Shown here piece after piece: positions 1 to 8,277 of a DNA stretch of 17,004 bases; the first letter of the stretch is position 1; every line of letters starts with the position of its first letter. This DNA is from Fusarium oxysporum f. sp. lycopersici 4287 (lineage: Eukaryota > Ascomycota > Sordariomycetes > Hypocreales > Nectriaceae): contig NC_030996.1 in the NCBI RefSeq assembly GCF_000149955.1, positions 1-17,004 of the forward strand. Direction: 5' to 3'. The translations under genes were made by a program, and so were the position numbers. The notes beneath the pieces are model-generated. The model was not told the DNA's origin and did not search any database. It was given only the letters and a program-made list of their open reading frames with translations.

Positions 1-1263
1 TCTTTGATTACCATCTAAGGTTCGTTGTTTTTCTTAACCATGTTGATTTTCTTACCTTTGGGTACTGGCCTGTATTTTTGAGTTAGTTTTAACGGGGTTC
101 TTACATTCTCGTTCGTAATATCCTTTCTTGCTATAGTTGTAGCAAGTGATTTGGGTTTTGTCTCGTTTAGCTATCGCAATAACTATAGGTCCTGCATCGG
201 TACCATACAAGGTATTATTCTGTTATTTCTTCCCTTGGTTGGCGTGTTGCTGTTTAGTGTTTTATCGGGGGTTGTATGACCCTCCGTGTTTCTCAGCTTG
301 CTTTTCCCTGCATCGTTTATACTGTTGATTATCGATTTCTACAGCGATACTGGCAAGTTCGTTTAGATCCTTGGGTTTGGGTCTGATATTTACCATGGCA
401 TCCTTGACTTCGGACTTGAGTCCTAAGTATACTTATGCTATGTAGGCTTCTTCGCCCTAGTTTAATTTCGCTGCTTGGTAACGGTATTCTGCAAGGTAGT
501 CTGCGGCAGATCCTTTCTGTTTGAGTTGTCGGATCTTTATTTCTGCCATTTGTTTCTTGTCTATGATTCCGAAAGCATTTCTAAGTTCGGATTCGAAGTG
601 CTTGTATTTTTCGTAGATATACTTGGTCACTGGTTGTCGTTTATCGGGTGGATTGTTAATATAGTCGCGGATGATAGGTTCTATCATTCGCAGTGCTTTG
701 TCTTTAAGGAATCCCATACTATGTCGTACTCTTAATTCTTCGGTCGTGAACTAAATTGGATAGTACATCTGGTAGCTCCGGAGGCTAGTGAGGAATCCTT
801 GCAATTTGTCGGCGTCGCCATTGAAAGAATCAGGCTGACGAGGTCAAAGGATCTCTCTAGGGTCTTTTCCGGTAGCAACGAGGGCTTAGGTATATTTAAT
901 ATATTCCTTATATAGCCTCTGACTGTTTTCGGCTGTTTTTCCGAGTGACTCTGCAATTTCGGCGAGGTCGGCCACCTTTTTCTCTAAGGCCTCGATTCGG
1001 TTCTGCGCGATTTTAGCGTTGTTCTTGGCGTTATCCAGGAGGGTATTGTGTTGCTCCCCCAGGTTATGAAGTTTCTTCTTGAGTTTCTTGACTTCGTCTT
1101 CGTGAGAGTTTAGGTGGATAGGAGGACTCTTAATGTCTCCTTCCTCGTCCGTTTCTATTAGGACTTCCTGGAGTTCCTCTGCAAGAGGTCGAGGTTCCTC
1201 AGGAGGTGTGACGTGCTGGGAACGTCCGGTAGTCGAAGGGCGGCTTAGAGTAACAGGTGCCAT
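1..1263 (-). pseudogene. Retrotransposon gag, inactivated by nonsense mutations
   Basis: The likely start is the ATG at 1263 (MAPVTLSRP); an in-frame ATG at 1305 lies upstream in the leader. The N-terminal part has an acidic linker and a charged heptad-like coiled coil (about 1130-950). A Gag core follows (about 830-400, with KALRMIEPIIRDYI and a KQKGSAADYLAEY-type segment). A zinc knuckle lies at 144-103. The whole stretch to position 1 is one reading frame interrupted by stops at 886-888, 844-846, 751-753, 457-459, 433-435, 262-264, 223-225, 52-54 and 34-36. Each stop is one C-to-T or G-to-A change away from CAA, CAG, CGA or TGG. The knuckle keeps its first and last Cys, but the second Cys (133-135) and the His (118-120) now read Tyr. 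Confidence 0.85.
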
Positions 1264-1317
1264 TGCATAGATATTACTTAGCGTTACGCAGTACGGTCTA
1301 AACAAGAGCTATCAACG

Positions 1318-1698
1318 TGTGACGGTTGGTTTCCAACTGTAGATAAACTAAGCCGTGCTAGGTTTATTATTGGCAGATTGCATAGGGCGTAAACTGAGCT
1401 TATCGAAGTGTCACGTCTCTTAATGGTAGATTTAATGCGTGTTAGGCTTAATCAATGTAAAGAAGTTTTATTAATAGCTGGTGAGCTAGAATCTATGAAA
1501 GTGCAAATGAATATATTCTATATACTAAAGGTGATCTTTAGATGATCACGGTTACGGTCGTGATCTTAACAGAGGGATCACGGTCGAAGTCGTGATCCTT
1601 TGTAGGCGATCACGGTCTGAGACGTGATCGTCTTGAAAGTCCTTAGTGATAGGTTGAGAAAAGTGGGGTACACGTGACGTAACCGCGGGGTCGTAACA
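1318..1698 (-). repeat. 5' LTR of the retroelement (about 381 bp)
   Basis: The boundaries are inferred from matching ends. The minus strand begins TGTTACG at 1698 and the plus strand begins TGTGACG at 1318, giving an imperfect terminal inverted repeat with TG...CA ends. A CACGTGACGT motif (E-box plus CRE-like core) lies at 1671-1680, about 20 bp inside the outer end, where U3 promoter elements would sit. Three regularly spaced palindromes lie at 1544-1629. The leader just inside (below 1318) does not show the usual TGG primer-binding start complementary to a tRNA 3' end, so the inner boundary is less certain than the outer one. Confidence 0.65.
1544..1629. repeat. Three 22-bp inverted repeats with an exact 32-bp period
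   Basis: Each unit is GATCACG, 8 variable bases, then CGTGATC. The units occupy 1544-1565, 1576-1597 and 1608-1629, so their starts are exactly 32 bp apart. The 7-bp arms are identical in all three units while the loops and the 10-bp linkers differ. They lie in the U3 side of the LTR. They could bind a dimeric regulator (about three DNA turns between centres) or form hairpins in the transcript. The positions are seen directly; the function is inferred. Confidence 0.85.
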
Positions 1699-1699
1699 C

Positions 1700-2150
1700 T
1701 AGGGGTTTAGTGCTATAATATATATAGTAAGATAGGATATAATATAAGAATATATTAGGAGGATATTAAGGTATTTAAAGAAGAAAATAATATGTAATTT
1801 TAATTAATTAGATAGTTTATAGTATTTTAATAGTAATATTTAATTTAAAGGTTAAGATTTTTATAATACTTACTTATTTATAATACTTATTTATTATATA
1901 TATTAAATATTAATATATCTTTATTTAAATTTATTAAGTATATTAATTAGTTTATTATTTAAAATAAATAATAATATTAAAATTTATTTATTATTATTAA
2001 TATAATTAAATACTTTAGTTAATAACTTAACTTTATTTATATTCTTTCTTTTAAGCTTAAATAATATATTATATAAATATATTTAAATTCTATTTCTTAT
2101 TATTATATACTTATATAATTGAAGTAAGGCGGGGGATACTGCTAGGGTCT
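1700..2150. other. AT-rich island, no gene
   Basis: From about 1715 to 2125 the sequence is almost entirely A and T, with long runs of TTTATTATTA type and no plausible coding frame. This composition is typical of RIP-degraded repeats in ascomycetes. The left edge meets the retroelement LTR at 1698. The right edge stops a few tens of bases short of the transporter stop codon at 2157. The short GC-containing flank at about 2127-2147 (gtaaggcggggg...gctaggg) faintly resembles the LTR-proximal flank at 1679-1704, which might indicate a second decayed LTR, but the match is weak. Confidence 0.75.
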
Positions 2151-2156
2151 TATATA

Positions 2157-4230
2157 TTAGCGCGCAGGGCTTACCTCACCCGTCTTGGATTGGCCTGGAT
2201 TCCGCGCAATATCCTCAAGTGGTATATTCTTAAGCCTTTCCAGCAGACGAAATCTCTTACTATTTTCGTTGCTTGGAACTGACAAAGAGCGACTGTCCGA
2301 AGAGGTTACCGAGACAGCATCGGAGTGTGGGGTCTCAACCTGAAGCATAGGTGAAGGAGGCAAGTTCTGACCGTCTGCTTCGTACTGCTCAGACACCGTT
2401 TCGACAGGTTTAGCCTTTGGAATAACTTGCACATCGGGTAGATACCAAGACAGCCAAGCAGATACAAGCATCAAAGGCATTAGAGCAAGAAGCCTTATCC
2501 CAAGACTTTTTTCCTTGTCCCCGTGTCTTGTTGTAAAGATGATAACGCGGATAATAACAGCACCGACCTTGCCTGAAGCTGCGGCTATGCCGTTGAATGT
2601 TCCTCGATAAGTAGTTGGGAAGATCTCCGCGGCTAGCACAAAGATGAGGGTGTTGGGACCCAAAATTGAAGAAGAATTGAAGGATGCCATAACAGACGAC
2701 AGCGGCGTGGTGAGGATCGCTAGCTTCAATACCAAGGAGCGTCCCTCCGGCGATAGCAAGAAGGACTGTGATGGCCAGGAATGTCGCAATCAGAATCACC
2801 TTCCTTCGGAAGAAGTCAATAATAAGGATTGACCCGATGCTACCAACCAGTGAGCCAATAGAAACAACAACAATGGATCTGATGGCGTTTTGCTCGATCA
2901 TATTGGAGATGGTGTTGTTTGGATTCCAATAGTCTTTGTTCCATGGGTCATCTCCGCATCCTTCAACACCATCACCGGAAGCCCGTCGAAAGTGTTGCAT
3001 CACTCCAGTCGGGGAACTTGGATCATGAACCAACGTGGCCAACGTATTGCTCAAGTCCATCGTCAAGCCGTACCAGGGAACATCCATGATAGCCCAGAGA
3101 AGGGATATGAGAGCCAAGGGTCTCCATCCTTTCTTTGGTCCAGTTAAGTAATCCCACGCCTTTCCGTACCAAGTGTACCACGGCTCTTCTTCATCCTTTG
3201 GCCCGCCTGTCGAAAGATCGGTCTCTCTACCAACCTCTTGAATGCTTTTATTCCGTCCATACAGTTTCATCGCATTTGAAACACCTTTACGTGGATCCTT
3301 CATGATTCCAGCATAGAATCTTGGAGTCTCGGGTATGGTTAAACGAAGCAATATAGCGATAGCTGCAGGAATAAGAGCAACTCCAACTGTCCATCGCCAT
3401 ACTCTGTCTATCGCTAGTCTTCTTGTTTCTTCATCATCACCCGGATTTGACCCGCGCAAGGCGCCCAGACTGACTGTGTAAGATAGGAGACGTCCTACTG
3501 ATTGCATGGAGAAGACTGCCGAGAGCATGACTCCCCTAGATTCGGTCGATGCCCACTCCGCAGTAATGATACTGGATAGAGGATACTATAAATGTTGATT
3601 AGCTCGAGCTCCTTTCTACAAGATAAAAACGAGATTTACTTCTGCCCCTATACCAAATCCGAGTAAGAACCTCCACCAGGCTATCCAGGAATAGATATTC
3701 ATTGAACTTCTTGTAATTTTGACGGCTGTATAGCCTTCGGAAGCCTGCACCATGCCGATAGTAGCGACGATCAGAATCGTCAACTCGGCTCCATACCACT
3801 TCTTTCTTCCCGATCGATCAGCAAGATGTCCCATCAAGAGCATCCCCAAGATCGTGCCGGTCAGGGTGAGTTCATCGATGATGAGGCCAGGGTCTTGTCC
3901 GAGCCTGTTACAAGGCGGATAAACATAAAAGAGAGCAATGGACAAGATGTCAACAGAAAAGAGAGAATAAGAGGACGCAAGGAAGCCTGAAGCAGCGACG
4001 AAAAAGACTCTGATCTTGAAGCCGCCATCGTCGACGATTTTTGTGATTTGCTTTTCGCGTTCACGCGTGCTCTGAAGGGGGATTAGCAGCCGTTGGATTA
4101 GATAGTGGACACTTACATAGTCGATCTCGACTAAGTGTTTCACTTCCTCGTTGTAGTCAATCCAGAAGCGGCATCGTCTTCTGGACTTCTTTGCAGAATT
4201 AGACTCGATGTGCGTAGGATGGGGATCCAT
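2157..4230 (-). CDS. MFS permease, PHS family (phosphate or glycerophosphoinositol transporter-like), frameshifted
   Basis: Exons are 4230-4117, 4071-3640 and 3585-2157. The introns are 45 bp (GTAAGT...TTCAG) and 54 bp (GTAAAT...TATAG), both in phase 0. The product would be a 12-TM proton symporter of about 657 residues at the plasma membrane. MFS motif A, GHLADRSGRKK, is at residues 119-129. The subfamily signature RFLLGFGIGAEYPLSS starts at Arg172; Pho84-type carriers usually have GGDYPLSA here, so glycerophosphoinositol/GIT1-like transport is possible. The second half contains the conserved FGPNTLIFVLAAEIFPTTYRGT stretch, but it can only be read by skipping one base in the CCC run at 2659-2661. 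The tail is Ser-rich and cytosolic. The start at 4230 sits in a good context (CACCATGG). Family is confident, substrate is not. The frameshift makes this either a pseudogene or a sequencing error. Confidence 0.85.
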
Positions 4231-4690
4231 GGTGAAGTCGATGCATAATAGAGATAATGAGAGAAAATTGGAAGGGCAAGGGGTTCGTGATTTAATTAAC
4301 GGATCAATTGGTACTTAGGCTGACAGGGTTCGTTGTCTGTTGTATTCTCAGCCGCAGTCATTCCACTTGGTCGTAGAGCGCCTTGCTTACATATTTATCC
4401 CTCGAATCACAGAGCCCCACACAACCCCGTGGGTAAAACACTGGACCATCGCCCTAGATATTATAAGAACCGCAACAAAGTGGCTGCATTGGCGCCGCAT
4501 TGGTTGCCCCTTCTAGGCAGATTATATCGGAGGTAATAATGTGACCAAGAAACGGATTCCTCGCCCCAGATCCTGAGACAAGACGATCGCTACCCTGATT
4601 TTCTCACGGACCCTCAGGGACTTTGACTTCGATAATTCTATCACACAGACCCACGCCTACTGCAACGACTTACAACATGTTCCTGCAAAC
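4231..4690. promoter_or_regulatory. Divergent intergenic region between the permease and the Helo-like gene
   Basis: These 460 bp separate two head-to-head genes and should hold both promoters. No convincing TATA box or known operator was recognised. An upstream ATG at 4677 (AACATG context) opens an 11-codon frame ending at 4712, overlapping the ATG at 4691 in another frame. Confidence 0.5.
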
Positions 4691-6592
4691 ATGGATCCTG
4701 GGACTGTCTTAGCGGTTGTCTCGCTGGTACTGCAGGTTATTAAACTAGCAGACCAGGTTATCGAGAGCTTCGAGCGACTCAAAAACGCTCCACAGGAGCT
4801 TAGAGACTTTCGACAATCTGCCGTGCGGCTGCAGCGTCATCTTGAGGCTCTCCAAAATGATGTTTCATATTATTCCTTAGCAAGCATCTTGCATGAGGAT
4901 GATGTGCACGAGATCGAGGAGACACTGACGTTATGTAAAGAGCTTCTTCAGCAACAGGTTACTTCATCGAAAGGCCTGGTTGTCACCACTGTTATCAGGG
5001 GTGTTTGGACATTTAGGAATAATCAGAAGCTTGTCAAGTACAAGACTCGTATTGATGCGCACTATACCCAGATTCTGGTGCCCTGCTGGTTAAGTTCTTT
5101 AAGGCAAGCCTTTTTTTTAAAGTTCACCACAAATATGTTACTTATGAGGCTGTTTTTAGTGGCAGAAATAATCCCAACCGTTCTCTAATATTATGCGAGG
5201 AAGAGGATACGACCGTCATCACAGAAACAGGCAATAATACCCTGATAGACTCAGCCCAGAATGTGTCGCCATTGCAATACCAAGTCGCACCAGAGCATAT
5301 ACAACAGATAACCAAAAAGCTTGACAAGCTCAAAACTGCTGACGATAAGGAAGCTACCGAGCAGACACTTCGAAGCATCGACTACGAGTTGAGAACATGT
5401 TGGACAGAGCTGGGCCTAGTGGAGGAGGACGTCGACGATCCCATCGACTACCCAATGCCAAGCATTAAACGTATGGTTGACTTTCACTTCAGCTTGAGTG
5501 CGGGGTACAATTAACTAACGGGTGTACGCACTACAGGTCGATCAACACTCAGTTATGAAGACGCACCGACTACATTGTACGTAGTCGTAGCGGTATAGTC
5601 CCTCTCGCACTGACCTTTATTAGGGAGTTGGAGAGTGCACCGCAACAGCATAGACGACTGCGCCTCAGACGACTTCATATCATGGCTCGAGATGACGAGT
5701 CTCGCATCTTGCAATATCAGAATGACGATTGTACTATACACGTCACACACGTCGGTACCGTTGTCCATGTCCCCCCCAGAGAAGACTCTTGGCTGACTCG
5801 CTTAGTACCTTATGGTTCTATACCTTGGACTCGTAACAAGTCCTCCAAGAGAGTTTCCTTTCTCAAAAAACATCTCGTCACCGTTGTCGACAGCGAAGGC
5901 TACCATATATACCGTCTCGATCCAAAATACAAGTTCGAAGACCGTGAAGCTTGCGATAGGTTCCAGTCGACACTTCGCGAGAGAGAAGTCTGCGGCGCTT
6001 TTGAGGCTGTGGAGATCAAAGTCGATGGTCGAATCGTTGCTCGAAGGCAAATGCTACGGTTCTGGCGTAGGGTTGAGCGCAATGGCACGACGACCAACAC
6101 CATCACTTACTACATATCATCAGGGACCTCGGCTGGAGAACATGATGAGATTAACCTAGCCGAACTCCAGAGTTCTGTCACAGTCCCACGTATTCGACGT
6201 CTATCCTGGGACATTGGAAGGAGAGTCGAGTCTAACTCAGTTGATCTCATGCCTTCTCTACGAGGTTCGAGGCAGTTTCATATAAAGTTCGAAACCGATG
6301 AAGGTTAGTGTTTCATCTCATCTTCTAAATAGCTAGACCTAACTGTAGGTTAGAAGCAAAGCAGTTTAAAGAGAGGTTCTCGGTTATGCAAAATGGGGGC
6401 TTCTCACAACCTCCGTCGTTGATTGGCGATTGTTCTACTAGAGCAGAGTCAACTCTAGCAGGCACGCCTGTAATGGGACCAAAACCAGATCTAACCGCAG
6501 TGCCAATTATTGCTTTCGATACAGGTGCTCAAGAGGGACTCTTCGAGGAATGGAACACAGCTGTTTTCCAGGCTGGAAATCATAAATCTTAA
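4691..6592 (+). CDS. Helo-like (STAND-type) N-terminal domain protein with a duplicated C-terminal module
   Basis: The spliced model is 4691-5088, 5160-5470, 5537-5576, 5624-6303 and 6354-6592, giving 555 residues. Introns are 71, 66, 47 and 50 bp with GTTAAG, GTATGG, GTACGT and GTTAGT donors. The phases agree across all four junctions. Residues 1 to about 125 (MDPGTVLAVVSLVLQVIKLA...) match the fungal N-terminal domain of STAND/NLR-type proteins (Helo-like, PF17111-like), an alpha-helical domain of immune-type and cell-death signalling proteins. No P-loop or NACHT/NB-ARC motif follows. Residues 190-236 are acidic and helical. Residues 280-490 are beta-rich and contain two similar segment ends, KYKFEDREACDRF (351-363) and IKFETDEEAKQF (470-481), suggesting tandem PH-like modules. 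The tail is low complexity. It could be an adaptor or regulator; the function is unknown. The exon model is strong, the domain assignment moderate. Confidence 0.82.
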
Positions 6593-6900
6593 CATGAACA
6601 TCGAGGAGTTATTAGGTTCGGAGTTGGATTGCTAATGGGTTGATCCGAGCTTAAGTGCAGCTTTGCACGGATGATTGACTTTGAAGTATATACAAAGGTC
6701 AAGTCAGAACATGACAGAAGCCCCGAAGTTTACAGGCGGCTAACTTGGTTAAGGGATGAATACTAAAGAACATAGAGTGTCCCAGCATTAAGCAAAGTCA
6801 CGTTTCCACCACTGCGATGTATTAATAGCTGCATTATAGCTAAGGCTCTGTCTCGTTTGTCTTGATATTCATAATGAATTGCACCATGAAAGCTCCTGAG
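6593..6900. other. Convergent intergenic stretch, no gene recognised
   Basis: This lies between the stop of the Helo-like gene (6592) and the decayed 3' end of the acyltransferase pseudogene. The minus-strand frame stays open down to 6763 but resembles nothing once past about 6930. It is probably 3' UTR and spacer. Confidence 0.4.
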
Positions 6901-6929
6901 TATGACGAAACAAACCTGGACTTGCGTGT

Positions 6930-7941
6930 TCGAGACTGTATTAACTGGCCTATTACTTCTTAAAGGGACCATTTGTCCAATATCACCCGCTTGTATAGAG
7001 GGATGGGAACTAATCGGTGTCGACTACGATAGAAATACTAGAACCTAGATATACCTTACTACTTGGCGGACTGATACTGGGATAGGAACGTCCGTAGTTA
7101 TTGCTTGTATATCGTCTTCGAATATAATCTCGATGGCTTGTAGGGCATAGAACTTTTTACTAGTAAAAGTCTCGTTGGCGGCAAAGGAATTTAAGCGAGC
7201 TATGCAGTGATGTATAAGACCGGGTATTAAAAAAGTAAGAAAAAGGCGTGTGTAATGGGAGAGGAGAGCTTTACGACGAAGGCAAAAGATTTTATCTGGG
7301 ACAAAATCCCCCAAACCGGTGAATGTCTTGGGGTATAGCTTATGCCAGAGCTTTCTATCAAACGTTTTAGCAGGTGACCTCAATGTTAACACAGTAGGTA
7401 GATCACTTACCCCCAGAAACCAAGAGCAGTGTAACAAGCGCTTATTGGCCCGTCGAGATGCGGCCAGTCTTCTGAATGGCTTAAGCCAATAAAGAGAGAT
7501 GTGACGGCTGCGCAAGCATGATTGAGTCGGTTGCAGATGCATGTTATGAACAAGTAGCCATGTGTGCTGAAGAATCGAAACAGCATATCCCCTAGAGATA
7601 GATTTGATAACCTTAAAAGCGTTTGTTTTTCTCTTGTAATCAAATGGTTCTGGGGAGGAGGTCCGCTCATCGCCGCATCCATGATCAGATACAAAATGAT
7701 ATTCTCGACAACCTTGGCATTTACGAGGCGGGCTCGTGTTATTGCGCGTCGGCGCATTTTTGAGATCTCCCCTTGTACCCCAACACGCCGTAGGTTGAAA
7801 TACATACCTGCAGCCCGAAAAAGAAGGGCCAAAGTGCCGACCGATTAACGCTATCCCTTTCCGTCTTGGTGAATAAATCGAAGGTATGGATTCGCGAAGT
7901 GAGGATCTGCTCTGTGATGGTGTAGGGTATTTTACAGTCAT
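6930..7941 (-). pseudogene. Wax-synthase-like membrane O-acyltransferase, broken
   Basis: The core resembles the C-terminal half of fungal wax-synthase-domain proteins (MBOAT-like, PF13813 type), some of which acetylate terpenoids. Visible landmarks are YFNLRRVGV (about 7810), DWPHLDGPISACYT, FWGKLWHKLYPKTFTGLGDF across an intact 56-bp intron (7410-7355, GTAAGT...ATAG), LLSHYTRLFLTFLIPGLIHH with the family His, FEDDIQAI, and a PISSHPSIQ...MVPLRS end. Breaks are a TAG at 7045-7047 and a TAG at 7024-7026, both where Trp is expected, and a frame break near 7805-7820 between a plausible upstream frame (TKTERDSV...WPFFFGLQ) and YFNLRR. The N-terminal membrane segments are not recognisable. The uninterrupted 298-codon frame covering 7045-7941 is partly spurious: it crosses the intron and is out of frame upstream of it. 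The family call is moderate; non-functionality is likely. Confidence 0.65.
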
Positions 7942-8277
7942 TCGATCTAGAGATATTGATTCCTATTTAGATATCACCTTCTAGACATTAAAAATAATAA
8001 TTTTAATTACTAGACTAAACTTCCGTTCCAGGATATTGCCCTATCCTTTATTCTAAAATAGCTCACGACTGATGGTCGCGGTCCACTTAGCTCCAAGAGA
8101 TTCACATAACTTGCTCCGTTCAACTTAACGCATTTCTGGCGTGCTTGGGAAAATGTCCTCAAAGGGAGTCATTTCGCTGGCCTCAAATTATTGATCGTTG
8201 TGAAATGTATTACCCCCCAAATACTTATTAAGCATGATGAATCGAATTGCCTATCCCAGTATAGTATACCCTTCTCT
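7942..8277. other. Intergenic, no gene recognised
   Basis: About 340 bp, somewhat AT-rich at 7980-8030. It lies between the 5' side of the acyltransferase pseudogene and the 3' end of the receptor gene, both on the minus strand. The missing N-terminus of the acyltransferase would be expected here, but I cannot read a convincing frame. Confidence 0.4.

Larger units (their letters stand above)
1..1698 (-). mobile_element. Partial, mutated Ty3/gypsy-like LTR retrotransposon (LTR plus gag; remainder outside window)
   Basis: Read on the minus strand, the element starts at 1698 with TGTTACGACC, a start I associate with fungal gypsy LTRs. The LTR is followed by an untranslated leader and a gag frame that runs to the window edge. 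Protease, reverse transcriptase and integrase would lie to the left of position 1 and are not visible, so the Ty3/gypsy assignment rests on the gag type and the LTR alone. The gag frame is full of nonsense codons without indels, so the copy is inactivated by point mutation rather than by deletion. No target-site duplication can be checked because the other end is outside the window. Confidence 0.8.

Noticed and set aside
146..328. Cys- and Phe-rich small secreted protein on the plus strand
   Set aside because: It is the antisense of the gag zinc-knuckle and linker region and has no independent support.
732..956. Minus-strand frame of 74 codons suggesting gag needs a frameshift
   Set aside because: The true gag frame runs straight through 890-717 in the same phase as both flanking segments, interrupted only by stop codons. 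The 74-codon frame is a shadow.
1300..1317. tRNA primer-binding site next to the LTR
   Set aside because: The leader does not start with TGG and I could not match it to a tRNA 3' end. Self-priming complementarity to the LTR was also looked for and not found.
1544..1629. Regular 32-bp repeat looking like a short CRISPR array
   Set aside because: The repeats are internally palindromic with changing loops, only 10 bp separate them, and they lie in a eukaryotic LTR.
5501..5536. Stop codon at 5512-5514 as the true end of the Helo-like gene, or a 32-bp intron at 5505-5536
   Set aside because: A 66-bp intron (5471-5536) with GTATGG donor, CTAAC branch site and CAG acceptor keeps the frame into two further well-supported exons; 32 bp is too short for a fungal intron.
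7045..7941. Single uninterrupted 298-codon minus-strand gene
   Set aside because: Family resemblance upstream of 7410 is in a different frame, and a clear GTAAGT...ATAG intron joins the two. The long frame is partly chance.
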